DNA from: Maea johnstoni
Lineage: Eukaryota > Annelida > Polychaeta > Spionida > Magelonidae
Direction: 5' to 3'
Length of the DNA: 64,000 nt
Assembly: GCA_963942565.1 (NCBI GenBank)
Contig: OZ012699.1
Span: forward strand, 26,285,371-26,349,370
This document shows, in pieces, positions 9,911 through 22,916 of this stretch (position 1 is the stretch's first letter; each line of letters begins with the position of its first letter). The translations under genes and the position numbers were made by a program. The notes under the pieces were generated by a model, which saw nothing but the letters and a program-made list of their open reading frames with translations, was not told the origin of the DNA and did not search any database.

Positions 9911-11100
9911 ACGATATCTCATCAACCACTGATAAAAGGTTTATAGTGAGTCTTTAATATAAAATATCTCCCTATTTCACAAACATTATCCTAAGTTTTA
10001 AAGAATTACTGAACTTGCACTAGGGTTTCATTGTCCAAATTGTCCAGGTGATGTTTTGTATAGGTAAACTAGAACCGTTAGGAATTTTAAAAAGTGCAAA
10101 GCTGTAGGGTTTGTTCCATATTGCAATCCATAGGAAACAATTGATATTTTAGTGATCATTAGATTGGTTGGAATTTTACTGAAAAGGTACATTAGTTATT
10201 GAATAGAAACTAACGTTACTAAGTAGCTGTGAAAGTGATTATTGGTGGGAAAAGGTAATAATGTGCACTTTGTTTATTAGATCTTGATTTAGTTCCAATT
10301 TTAAGTCTCAAAGTTATTAAGTGATTCTGTTAAATAGTATTCTTCTAAGTTCTCTTCAACGCTTCAGGTCAATTTATGGATGTTTTAATTATAAAAAAAC
10401 TGAATGAGGCCCTTTTTGTAATTTAAGACAAAATTCTACTTCATGTTTTGTATAGCAAAATTAATGATGAATACAGTGCATATATTTTAGTTTAGCATTA
10501 TAAAACATGTGATTATGTTGAGTAATTGCCTATTAAAAAGAGATATGAAGCCTTTTCATGAATCTGAATTGTGCTAGAATATGGTGGGAGTTAACTATAT
10601 ATACATTGTTAAAACTACTAGAGTGTTATTTCAGGTGAATTGTTATCAATTCGCTATTGCAGGTGCTGTGATGAGGAAAAAATAAATGTGCCTTTTGCTT
10701 TGAAATTCTGGAAAACACCTGTTTTATCTTATTTCTTTAATTCATCATCACTATAGGATTGCTAAACATATTGTGTCCCATTTATTTGTCCCTGGCAATC
10801 CTCACACAACTAAACGAATAACGTAGACATTTGGTTTGCCCATTAATTTCGCAAATCTGCCAATATTTAGCTCTACAAAATTTTCAGAATCTTAGTATAC
10901 AGATCATGTCTGATATGTAATTACCAGGAAATTAAAAACATTTAATTAACATGATTTACATTATACCATGTTACAATGTTGCGATTGTTGATGATTGGGA
11001 GTTGTGTGTTAGTTGTTGCCAACATGGTCATCCTGGATGTCTCCTGAATATGGAATCTACCAATGAAAATTACTGAGAGGTCCTACCAGTAGTTTTCAAG
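9911..11100 (+). other. 3' UTR and flank of gene 1
   Basis: It is nearly identical to 26637-28160 in unit 2 apart from the insertion there. It contains no ORF of note. The polyadenylation signal is at 10681-10686. Beyond that, to 11100, I see only AT-rich spacer shared by both units. Confidence 0.6.
10681..10686 (+). terminator. Probable polyadenylation signal AATAAA of gene 1
   Basis: AATAAA follows GATGAGGAAA and precedes a T-rich stretch. The same signal in the same context is at 27757-27762 downstream of gene 2, about 1.1 kb after the stop once the inserted MITE is subtracted. Confidence 0.5.
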
Positions 11101-11102
11101 TA

Positions 11103-11277
11103 CAGGTGAACTTGGATATGATGGACCACTGTACGACAGATTTTTGCATATGACAGACGATATGCTTGGTCCCAGTCTGATGCATATCAAGTATTCGTCA
11201 TATGTATACGACGGATTTTGCATATGGCGGACCAATTTTCCTGGTCCCATTGAGTCTGTCATATCCAAGTTCACCTG
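11103..11277. mobile_element. 175-bp palindromic MITE, pogo/Tc1-like (copy 1)
   Basis: It is bounded by CAGGTGAACTTGGATATGA and its inverse and flanked by TA on both sides. Copies of exactly the same length are at 28164-28338 and 46203-46377. The TA target and CAGG-type ends fit the Tc1/mariner-pogo group. It has no coding capacity. Confidence 0.75.
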
Positions 11278-11672
11278 TATTTGGTGATCTTTAAGCCAAT
11301 AACAGGTTGGACTGTAACCAGCAACACACTTGTTTTGGCATGTTTCGAAGTTAGCTAGCTCGAGACTGTCCGGTGAGGAGTAAACATCTCCTTGAAGGGT
11401 TTAAATTCAGAATAGTTGAGCATGGGAAGGTGGAACAGCCAAGAGCGGTATTAGATTAACCCTTCTAATGCTGAGGCTACTTTTGTCCAAAGCACAAGGA
11501 TGCAAAGATTTTTTCAAAAACATATAAACCCTGTCATGTTGGTACTCATTTGATATCTCTTGCGGAGTACTCTCCGATGAGTACCCATGTGCCAGGGTTT
11601 CTGTCATCTTAAAGTTTTTTGTGTCATTTTGTATTAGCCAAATTAGCCAACTTAAGGTCTAAGCCTACCTTC

Positions 11673-12456
11673 AACTATGGTAAGCAAGGCGGAGGATGTA
11701 GCTATTCCTCATGGCAGTCCACAGTAACAGAGCTATGTTTTAGCTTAGATGACCAAACACAAGTGGATTCGAAACCAGCCAGCCTGAACATGCTAGCCTC
11801 AACCAGTGTCAACTAATAGCCGCTAATAGGCCAAAATTGGTAATCTGGGCACCCCCAGCTGGTGGTGGAGATAAGGTTTCTCTGTAATGTAATCGATGCG
11901 AGAGCCCTGATTGGTCCTTGTTCCCACGTGTCCTCGCGCTGATGCCTTATCTGGTACATCTGACTTGAGTCCAGCATGTAACTATAGGGCATATAGTAAT
12001 TGGTCTCTCGCTACATATCCATTCTTTTCTTCATCCAAGGTTTTAGAGAGGGCTAACCATTCCATATTGCTCCAGCCAGAGCATCCCTCATCAACTCAAA
12101 AAATGTTTTATAGGAATGAATAAAGTGGGGCATTTTGGTTTGCCCCGTAGCTTGGATGAAGAAAAAAAGAATGGATTTGTATGAGGTGAGAGACCAATTA
12201 CTATATGCTCTATAGTTACGAGCTGGACTCATGCCAGGAGTACCAGATCTGCCACCAGGGCGAGGTCACTTGGGAGTAAGGACCAATCAGGGCTCTTGTA
12301 TCGATTACATTACAGAGAAACCTGATCTCCATCATCAGCTGGGCACCCGCAGAGCACCAATTTTGGTCTATTAGTTGACACTGGTTGAGGCTAGCTTGTT
12401 CAGGTTGACCAGCTGGTTTCGAATCCACTTGTGTTTGGTCACCTAAGTCCATAGTT
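11673..12456. mobile_element. 784-bp foldback-like inverted-repeat element (copy 1)
   Basis: It begins AACTATGG and ends CCATAGTT. The left arm (to about 12095) and right arm (from about 12130) are inverse copies over about 350 bases. The arms share ACCAAACACAAGTGGATTCG, the string TTTCTCTGTAATGTAAT, AGAGCCCTGATTGGTCC and TCCATTCTTTTCTTCATC. The orthologous copy is at 28734-29524. A related single arm stands at 22128-22440 and 37257-37560. Confidence 0.8.
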
Positions 12457-12629
12457 GAAACACTGTTGACGTTGCATTACACTTTCAGTGTTGCAAGCCC
12501 TGTTTCCTATCAACCCCTCCCTCCCCGTCAAATGCTTCTCTTATAGGTCTCTTGTCTCTGTTCTGCAGTGTGACGAAGAGTTGGTCTACAACCGCGGGTG
12601 TGAGTCACCGAAGTTGAGCAGCTGCGGTA

Positions 12630-12996
12630 GCAGCCTATGTGTGGTGGGCCTGCTCTGATAGTTGTGTGGTCTACTAACTGCAAGCTGTCACTCACCACTG
12701 CCTAGGTTCAAATCCCACCCAGGGCATTTGAGAAGGTTGCCAGTGACCTGGGGTTCGGCGGTAGCTTTTGCCGGGTACTCTGGCTCTGGTTTCCTCCACT
12801 ACTTACAACTGGCTAGTCAGGAACTAGCTAAAAATGGCATAGGTAATTTTTTGTACTTTGTTATTGCCAATCATCTAAGACATTGAGTAAACTATGCTTC
12901 TCGCTCTCAAGGCGAGGTTGTATCTGATAATATATGTATTTTATTTGCTAGCCACAATATGGCATAAATGTGACAAAAAACAAAATTCCAAATTCC
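12630..12996 (+). mobile_element. tRNA-derived SINE (unit 1 copy)
   Basis: The head has an A-box-like TAGTTGTGTGG (12659-12669) and a B box GGTTCAAATCC (12705-12715), spaced as in tRNA genes. The body contains GCCGGGTACTCTGGCTCTGG and TTTCCTCCACTACTTACAAC, a core seen in many metazoan SINEs. The tail ends in AAAACAAAATTCC repeats. The same insertion is in unit 2, so it predates the duplication. Diverged pieces lie at 48550-48870. Confidence 0.75.
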
Positions 12997-12999
12997 AAA

Positions 13000-15469
13000 C
13001 TAACGAGAAAAAAGTATGGTCATGCCATATATAACAAGTGAAAATATAAAGAATATGATGACAGAAATATCACCAGTATAAGCATAAAGGAGCGCAGTTC
13101 GAAGTGGTAAAATGAAGAGTACAAGAAGTGACTACAAAACAAGTAAGAAGGGGACAAAAATTAAGGAGGTTGAAAGAACTGAAACAGGGTGGAATTTGGA
13201 ATATTCCAAAATATAACACATAAGGAGAAAAAGAAACTAATTAATTTGCCAAGGAATACTAAAGGACAATGGCACACAATCACTTTTGACACGACCATTT
13301 TTTCAAACTTTTCAAAATGGTTACTTCAATAATACAGTTTCTAATTTAAAAGAAGGGTCCTTATGCTTGCCTTTGAGTTAAACAGCACCATCTTCAGGGT
13401 GTTTTGGTACATTTGGGTCTAGACATAATTTAAACCTAATCTTAACCTACAGGTACTTTAATGCACACATTTGTTAACTGCACGTTTCTATTAGGTGAAT
13501 TAAAACAAAACTGGCTGACAGGGTATTAAGGTAGAACATGTGATATTGCCTTTAAGTCAGTTTTTCCTCTATCCCACTTTTATTTGACACTTAAACCTGA
13601 AAGGTCTTCTGATCGCAAATACATTAACCCTAACCAAAGTACCCTCCTACTTGGGTGAAGGATTTTTGGGGTAAATTCTGAAAAAAAAACATACTTAGTG
13701 CCCGTACTGCCATTTATGAACCAGGGACCTTCAAATTTCACAGATGTGGAAGGATGGGTATCATATTGGTTTAAAGTCAAATTCAGAAAAAAGGTGAAGC
13801 CCTTAGATATGCCTGGGAGTAGTATTTCTCTGGATATGCCAACTTTAAATCAAATCTGATAACATTTGATATTCAAAATGGATGTTGATTTGAAGCAATT
13901 ATGTTTGATGACATTTTATAATAATAATGATAATAATAATAATAATAAAAATAACAATAATAATAATTAAAATAATAATAATAATAGTGATAATGATAAT
14001 GATAATTATGATCTTTATCTCATGAGGGTAACGTAAAGTAAAATACAGGATTTGATTTCGCTGTGGCCCTTAGATTAAAGGGTCATACCTTTCATGCTTC
14101 AGGCCACAGAGTTGAAAATTGTCTTCAAGCTATAGTTTCTTGAATTATGAGAGATGATACCAATTTCATATTTAAAGATAAGGGCTTCCTCCTTATTACT
14201 TTGCCTTGGTACGTGAATGAGTTTAAATAGCGCGATTCTGATCAGTGGAGGAACCAAATTAAGTGATGTATTTGATCTTGTAAGATGATTATGTTGATCT
14301 GAGCAGAACTGAAACATATTTTAAGGTACATTTGGCTCTGTCCATTTACAGATTTATACATAAAAATAGCAGTATTGAATTTAACTCTGTTAAGAAAAGG
14401 TAACTATTTAGGGTTTTAAGGGGACCTCTGCTTGGATAATCCGCATCAAGTTTATATCTTTTAGATTTCTCATGGAGCTGAAGCATTCTTGTCTGAATTT
14501 CAGAGCTAGAATGGCCCAATATAGGATTGCAGTGATCAAAATAGGTAAAATATGTAAGCATTGAAATAAAGTTTCCTTGTTTGAAAATCCATGAATAGTT
14601 TCAGTTTTTAATGTTCTAATTTTGAGTTATTAATTAAGAGGTTGAGATTGAAATTATAAATATATCTTGTTTGTTTCGGTTTGGTGGGTATCACCATAGC
14701 TTTGTTTTGTACACATTGATAATCATTTCGTTTAATTCACACCATTTTCCAATATTCTTATAAGATCACTTTGTAAGCTTGATTCAATAGTTGACAGGTT
14801 GTGACTTGCAAGTGATATTGTAGAATATTTTGAAAAAGGTCATTTATAAAATATAAGAAACAATAATGGTCCGAAAATTGAATTTGTTTGCAAGCTTATG
14901 GAAGCCTAACCCCGAATGATAGCCTAAACATTCACATCTAATTACTAGTATGAGGAAAAGTGTGTCCGCTGTAAGCTCTAACATATGTAAAATATCTCAA
15001 ATGACACTATGTTCACATAATACATCCATAAGCAACCTTCAGCGAATTTTGAATTATTCTATTGTTCATGAAAATAGACCTTTCATTTAGTTGTTACAAT
15101 AAATGTTATAGAAAAGTCTGAAGGGTTTGCAAAATAACCCATTCAACTCCTTTTGACGATTCATAGTTGGAATAACCAGAATTATCAAATGACATTTAGT
15201 TATGATCAACATTGTCGTTTAGCCTATATCTAGATTGGCAAAGTCGCTGGTGGACCCTTAATCAAGATGCACTACTCATTCAGAACTGGAATTGGGAATG
15301 TGAGATCAAGCCCCCACCCCTATCCTAGCCACATCCTGCTGCTGCTGGCAGACGATGGCAATTAAATACTTTTTTTGAAGCCAGACTCCAACTAGTTAGG
15401 CTAAGATTATACACATTGACTTCCTGCTCTACAGAGTCAGACACGGCATTACTTAAATATCTAACCTCC
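13000..15469. other. Non-coding spacer shared by units 1 and 2
   Basis: No ORF with protein-like composition is seen on either strand. The segment is nearly identical to 29945-32930 apart from unit-2 insertions. It contains an ATA/ATAATG-type microsatellite (13918-14008). Confidence 0.6.
13918..14008. repeat. (TAA)n microsatellite, interrupted
   Basis: A run of TAA/ATA triplets carries TGA and AAC interruptions. The unit-2 counterpart at 31622-31690 is a purer run. Confidence 0.9.
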
Positions 15470-17404
15470 CAATAGACCATGGGCTACTGGGGTAAACCCT
15501 CCCCCCCCCCCTAGGGAATTTTCGGGACCTATATTTTTAGAAACCTAGGTGCCTGAGCTGCCAGAATCAGGTTGTCTAAGATCTGGCTAGTGGTGGGTGT
15601 GGCCGGTAGGCCCTGTCAAAGTCTGCTACCTCAGCCTCGAACTGTGAAAAATCACAAAATACTAAATCTATCACAGAATCAATTATAAGAACCCTAGCTA
15701 CACCAAATTGTGTATGACAATTCTAAATACCACTGGCAGAATTATTGTAAAGAGACATTTGGGTTAGGTGCGATAATTTTGGAGAAAATCAGTGTTTTTG
15801 ATGGAAAAACGTCGCTTTTTTGCAGTTTTTTTTTTAAAGTTTTCACAAACTTTAAGTTTTTAGTAGTCAAATGAGTACAAAACCACCCCATATTATATAC
15901 CTAAATTACAAGCAACCTCTTATCTGCATAATAAAACAAAGATGGGCTCCATTGGTTGTTCGAGCGTGATTTTACAGGACTTTCTTTTCCCCTACCCCTA
16001 TGTTGAAAAAATAACCGAAAAATAGCATAAAATACTAAAAAATATTTTTTTAAATCCAAGATGTTCCTTTAACACATGTTTGGTACTGGAAATAGTTTGA
16101 AAATGACAAAGACTGATTGGGCTGAAAAAAATGGATTGCCCAGTTGCCCGGGACAACCAAATTTTACCAAAATTTGCTAAAAGTCCAGTTTTAGGCTAGA
16201 AATCAGAGTTTGAATAACAATATGACTACTGAAAATACGTTTAAAGCTATTATGTGAGACTGTAGGTGTTCTATAGTTGAAAATAGTCATAGCTGGATGC
16301 TTATCAATTGTTTTATTTCAGTACAACCCTATTTAGAAGGTAATCTGGAAGGCCAAAGGTCTCAAAATGTAGTTATACTACAATAATTGAAGTAAGTCAA
16401 TGCCGGTGTGTGGTTTTAACATGGTCAGAAGATCAGGATAGACTGCTGTTGGGCCTTAACCTACTGGGGCTTATCAACCTGGTAGGCCAGTTGCCTGGGA
16501 CTATTGAATTTTACCAAAATCTGCTTTAAATCTAAATTATTGTGACATGATGCTGTTTTCCTGTTGTTTGCATTCTTCTTGTTTAATGATTTTGACCACT
16601 GGACATATGTGAGGGAGCCCCATCCATTATCAGAAGGAAAGCATAGGACATTTTTGTGCCCCATGGGACAGTTTTGTGCCATAAATCGTAACTGTAACTC
16701 ACAAAGACCAACACAAATTGTTGACAGGGAGCATTCAAACCATAATACCTGATTATCAAACACACTTAATAGTTCCTCAAATATGCCTGAATAGACAACA
16801 ATGGACACCTGTATCCCCCCCTACCGCCCATACTAGCTATTTGAGGTGAAAAAACAGCCTTTAGGTTGGCGTGAAGCATTCAAACTGCATTGTCTGAATA
16901 TCAAGCTGTACCAAAAATTGAACTCAACGCAACCCTCCTAAGAAGCATAAAGATGGATACCTGTATCTTATCCCTTCTCTCTTTTCCAGGGTTAACCCTA
17001 CTAAGAAGTGTGATACCTGTATATAATCCAATCTAATACCACCAATCCTTAGAAGCTGGGTACATATGCCTCATTCGAACCATTCTCCATATCCCTAATC
17101 AGCTTGGTACCTTTATCTCATCCTAGCCATTGACCGGAATCCTAAAAAGTAATTATCATTACCTCATCCCTGCTATACCTGCTGGTATGGGTTTCAGGTA
17201 CCAAATCTCTTGATTTTGAGGCTATAAGGTAGGATGGTATACAACTACAAAGCCTATTGTTGTATAGGGTAGTAGCGAGGATTAGATATCCTAAATGAGC
17301 TAATTTAGCAATGAGATACAGTTACCTAGCTATTAGTGTTATGGTATGAGATATAGTTACCTACCCTGTAAGGCTTGAGGGTAATAGCTGGTAAGAGAAT
17401 CAAG

Positions 17405-17571
<167 letters not shown>

Positions 17572-17696
17572 TTTAGGGTTATTGACACATTATTGACAGG
17601 GACAATTTACACCCTAGTACCTGATTATCAAACACACACAATATTTCCTCCAATATGCCTGAATGGGCACAACGATGGACACCTCTATCCAGCCCT

Positions 17697-17720
17697 CCCC
17701 CCCCCCCCCCCCCCCCCCCC
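17697..17720. repeat. Poly-C tract in the loop of element A
   Basis: A run of 24 C follows AGCCCT. Shorter C/G runs mark both outer arms (about 15501-15512 and 20638-20649). Confidence 0.95.
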
Positions 17721-20680
17721 TCATACTGGCTATTTGTGGTAAACAAACAGCTAGTAGTTAGTTGGCAGAAAGATCCGATCCCAACTACTTCCCTCATCTC
17801 GTATCAGCTGAGTACATATATCTTATCCAAATTATTACCCTGATCCATATCCAGCTTGGTACCTGTATCATACCAGCAATTGACCAGATTCCTGCCAGGT
17901 GAGAAGCAATACCTCATCTTTGCTATTACCCTGTACAGGCTGGGTACATGTATCTCTTCCATGCCACCACCATCGGCCCTAGTAAACACTCATCATAGCT
18001 ATGAATCTATAATCCTGAGCTCCTATAGCTTGGCTACCTGTTTCTTATTCCACATATCATCCATATTCCTAATATGTATGATACCAGTATTCCATGCCAT
18101 CCATTACCCTGATCCTTCATAGGCTTGGTAATACTATATGCCATTCCAACCATTGCCTCTAAATATCTGTAGACTGGGTACCTGCATCTCATCTGGGCTA
18201 TTTGCGTGAGTCACCATAGCAGTATATCATCCTATTACCCTATAGGCTGGCTAACTGTCTTATCCTACTACCCTAAACTCTTAACCTGATACCTATCCTG
18301 TTTGATCCTGTATCTCATCCTAACTACTGCCCAAGACCTTGGTAGACTGGGTACCATGGATTGGGTATCTGTATTTTTACCCATTTCTACTCAGCAATTA
18401 CCCTAAATCCTAATAAGTTAATCAGGAGCCTGTACGTCTTACATCTATATCCCCTCCCTGCTATTATCCCAATTCCTTTACTAAGGTTATATATGAGTAT
18501 CTCATACCAGCTATAACTGCTAACTGCTCTCAGCCTCAAGAGTTTGGATACCTCCATCCCACCTTATACCAGATAGAACTATTACTTAACCTTAGTTGGC
18601 TGGGTATCTATGCCCAATTCTGGCTATTGTCCTAGCCCTAAAATGTAAGATACCTGTTTCCCTTACCAGCAATAATCCCCCCCCCCCACCCAGGATAACA
18701 GATAAGCACATTTACCTCATCAATCTATTACCCTACATCTTCATGTATTACATACTTGATTCCCATACCAGCTATTACCCTCAAGCCTTACAGGATAAGT
18801 AATTATATCTCACATCATAACATTAATAGCTAGGTAACTATATCTCATAGCTAAAGTAGTTCATTTAGGACATCTTATCCTTGCTACTACCCTATACAAC
18901 AATAGGCTTTGTAGTTGTATACCATCCTACCTTATACCCTCAAGCTTAATAGGCTTGTTACCTGAAAACCATACTATCAGGTATAGCAGGGATGAGTTAA
19001 TGACACTTACTTTTAAGGGTTCCACTCAATGGCTCAGATGAGATAAAGGTACCCAGCTGATCAGGGACATGGATAATGGTTTGAATGACTCTTGAGGTAC
19101 ATGTACGCAGCTTTTAGGGCTGTTGGTAGTAGATAGGAATAGATATGTAGGTATCACACCTCTCAGGGTTGAGGAAAACAGAGAAGGGATAGGATATGTG
19201 TTGAGGTCAACTTCTGATAAAGTTTGATATTCAGACAATGTAGTTTGAATGCTTCATGCCAACCTAAAGGCTGTTTGTTCACCTCAAATAACTAGTATAG
19301 GAGGGGGAGCTGGGGATACAGATGTCCATGTTTGTGCCCATTCAGGCATATTGGAGGAACTTTTGGGTGTGTTTAATAATCAGGTATTATGGTTTGAATG
19401 TTCCCTGTCAACAAGGTGTGTTGGTCTTTGTGAGTTACAGTCCTATGCTTTCCTTCTGATAATGGATGGGGCTCCCTCACATATGTCCAGTGGTCAAAAT
19501 CATTAAACAAGAAGAATGCAAACAACAGGAAAACAGCATCATGTCACAAAAGAGGTCTGATATTGCACATAGGGTCACTTTCTCAAAATTACTTGACTTC
19601 TAACACTTTAATTTAGATTTAAAGCAGATTTTGGTAAAATTCAATAGTCCCAGGCAACTGGGCTACCAGATTGATAAGCCCCAGTAGGTTAAGGCCCAAC
19701 AGCAGTCAATCCTGATCTTCTGACCATGTTAAAACCACACACCGGCATTGACTTACTTCAATTATTGTAGTATAACTACATTTTGAGACATTTGGCCTTC
19801 CAGATTACCTTCTAAATAGGGTTGAACTGAAATAAAACAATTGATAAGTATCCAGCTATGACTATTTTCAACTATAGAACACCTACAGTCTCACATAATA
19901 GCTTTAAACACCTTTTCAGTAGTCATATTGTTATTCAAACTCTGATTTCTAGCCTAAAACTGGATTTTTAGCAAATTTTGGTAAAATTTGGTTGTCCCGG
20001 GCAACTGGGCAATCCATTTTTTTCAGCCCAATCAGTCTTTGTCATTTTCAAACTATTTCCAGTACCAAACATGTGTTAAAGGAACATCTTGGATTTAAAA
20101 AAATATTTTTTAGTATTTTATGCTATTTTTCGGTTATTTTTTCAACATAGGGGTAGGGGAAAAGAAAGTCCTATAAAATCACGCTCGAACAACCAATGGA
20201 GCCCATCTTTGTTTTATTATGCAGATAAGAGGTTGCTTGTAATTTAGGTATATAATATGGGGTGGTTTTGTACTCATTTGACTACTAAAAACTTAAAGTT
20301 TGTGAAAACTTTCAAAAAAACTGCAAAAAAGCGACGTTTTTCCATCAAAAAACACTGATTTTCTCCAAAATTATCGCACCTAACCCAAATGTCTCTTTAG
20401 AATAATTCTGCCAGTGGTATTTAGAATTGTCATACACAATTTGGTGTAGCTAGGGTTCTTATACTTGATTCTGTGATAGATTTAGTATTTTGTGATTTTT
20501 CACAGTTTGAGGCTGAGGTAGCAGACTTTGACAGGGCCTACCGGCCACACCCACCACTGGCCAGATCTTAGACAACCTGATTCTGGCAGCTCAGGCACCT
20601 AGGTTTCTAAAAATATAGGTCCCGAAAATTCCCTAGGGGGGGGGGGGGGAGGGTTTACCCCAGTAGCCCATGGTCTACAA

Positions 20681-21130
20681 GGTTTGATAACTATTGCTTT
20701 CTTAAGAAATACTACAAATATCATAGACTCTGTACTATTAAAATTGACCCATGCATTTTTGTTGTGAAACGATCGATGCACTTCTGAGATGCGACTGCCC
20801 GATGCACGTGAATGCACCCGGTGTGGATCAGCGCCTGTGATATATGCCCTGGCAATACTCTGGTATACTCAAAATTTCGCCATGCTGGTCAACTGATCAA
20901 TTATCAAATACATTTTATTGTCACTGTGTTTATATTCTTGGAAAATCGAATTATTTGCAACAACGCCATTTTTTCAAAATCTTTGTTTTTAGGGGTAAAA
21001 TATGGACAAAACCACCCTACGTTATGTACTTCAATCACAAGCAACCTTCTCCATGCTTAATAAAACAAAAATGGGTTCCATAGGTTGTCCGGGTATTGGA
21101 TCAGCGTTCTTTCGTCGCCGATCCAACGTG
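20681..21130. other. Non-coding spacer between element A and the AT minisatellite
   Basis: It matches unit 2 34893-36037, apart from the insertion there. No gene is recognised. Short ORFs of 67-82 codons overlap one another in different frames and have no protein-like features. Confidence 0.5.
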
Positions 21131-21683
21131 TACGATGGACCAAGTGAGAAAGAGAAAATACATTTAAATTTATTTACACTCCCGTATATTGGGGAGAGAA
21201 AATAAATTCAAATGTGTTTTCACTCCCGTTTATTGTGGAGAGAAAGTAAATTTTAAAAAGAATTCACTCCTGTTTATTGGGGAGAGAAAATAAATTTGAA
21301 TTTATTTTCACTCCCGTTTTTTGCTTAAAGAAAATAAATTTAAATTTAGTTTCACTCCCGTTTATTGGGGAGAGAAAATAAATTTAAATTCACTCCCGTT
21401 TATTGGGGAGAGAAAATAAATTTAAATCAATTTTCACTCCCGTTTATTGGGGAGGGAAAATAAATTTATATTTATTTTCACTCCCGTTTATTGGGGAGAG
21501 AAAATAAATTTAATTTATTTTCCCTCTTCATCCCGAAATACCATTAGCTGTAGCTAAGGGTATTTACTAGGGGATCTTCTATATGTACCATTATAGTCCT
21601 GACCAAATTTATTTTCTCTCCCCAATAAACGGGAGTGAAAATAAATTTAAATTTATTTTCTCTTTCACACTTGGTCCATCGTA
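21131..21683. repeat. Terminal-inverted-repeat element filled with an AT-rich minisatellite (unit 1)
   Basis: TACGATGGACCAAGTGAGAA at the left is inverted at the right end (TTGGTCCATCGTA). Inside, a unit of about 45-60 bases, CACTCCCGTTTATTGGGGAG plus AGAAAATAAATTTAAATT, is repeated about seven times, then appears once inverted near 21600-21660. Each unit is itself nearly palindromic. The counterpart at 36038-36864 differs in repeat count. Confidence 0.8.
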
Positions 21684-22127
21684 GACTTGCCAGTGATGAG
21701 CGACACCATCCTCTTAACCACAAGGTAATGTAGGCGGCGCCACCAGTCTGGTGACACACGATGCTCTGTATTTCTATTGGCTGACGCCTCGGAGACTTTG
21801 CTCTCTCTAACCGCATCTGACCCAGCCTCAGGCTTGTGACGCCATTTTTACATGGCATATGCTGCCTTATCACTTCCTCGTATACTTGCAGACGATGAAC
21901 CAATCTCATAGACATTTCAACTCAATAGAAATAACAACATTAGTTTTGGAGTGGCAGTGGGTCTAATGTTGAACTTAAGGTAGGTGAGAAATCAACCAAG
22001 TCAATGCACCCAAACAATTTTTTTTGCTATTGTTGTCAATACAATAGGGTAGTAGCAAGGATTAGAAATCCTAAATGAAACTGATTAGAAGAAAAAAAAA
22101 AATACCCACTCTGAGATTTGTGCTTTG
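21684..22127. other. Spacer, richer in GC and CpG than its surroundings
   Basis: It is shared with 36865-37256. It contains GGCGGCGCCACCAG and related CpG-bearing sequence that could be a relic promoter or SINE piece. No supported gene is present. 22046-22085 resembles 17262-17300 in element A (GGGTAGTAGCAAGGATTAGA). Confidence 0.4.
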
Positions 22128-22440
22128 GCTTAGATAAATACAAACAAGTGGATATGAAACCAGCCGGTCAACCTGAATAGGCTAGCCTCAACCAGTATCC
22201 CAAAAGTTGTGCTCTGTGCATGCTCAGATGATGCTGGTACACAGGTTTCTCTGTAATGTAAATGATACAAGAGCCCTGATTGGTCCTAGTTCCCTCGTGA
22301 CCTCACGCTGATTGCCAGATCAGAAACCCCTGCCGTGTCCAGCCCTTTACTATAGCGCATATAGCAATTGGTCTCTCGCTACATATCCATTCTTTTCTTC
22401 ATCTTAGGCTTTGGTAAGGATAACGGATAAGAGAAGTTGT
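22128..22440 (+). repeat. Single arm related to the 784-bp foldback element
   Basis: It shares GAAACCAGCCGGTCAACCTG, GAGCCCTGATTGGTCC and the block GCATATAGCAATTGGTCTCT with 11673-12095, but no partner arm follows. The orthologue is at 37257-37560. Confidence 0.7.
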
Positions 22441-22916
22441 CCTTGTATTGGGTATTGTCTTAACAGAGGTCAAAGGTCAAACTAGTGTAATTGTCCAATC
22501 AGATCCCTCAATTTCCATCAAGGGGTCACTGCTGCTGGGTCAAAGGTAGATCGGCAAGCCTCGTCCCAAGACACAAAATCACTCACTTGTGCAAGATACC
22601 TCCTCTTTCCATCCACTTGTGATGGAACCTCTATGTCTCTCATTAGAGCATTTATGACAAATGAAGTTTAAATAAATACTAAGTTTTAGTTGTTCTTTTC
22701 ATCGTGCAATAACAGTGATAAGTTAGTGCTGGAGAGCCTCAAATTACATCATGAATAAACCATAGGCATAAATGGTTTCTTAGAGTATTCTATACTCTAA
22801 CCCAAATCCTCACCGCTGCAAACCTTTATACATGAAGTATATCATGCAAATATGACATCCCAGTGCAGGGGTCTACCCTAACATTTTCAGGTAGGAGGAG
22901 ATATAGTGCCTAGGAT

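Noticed and set aside
21690-21760. A tRNA-like A box on the minus strand (TGGTTAAGAGG)
   Set aside because: No B box at a suitable distance downstream and no cloverleaf.
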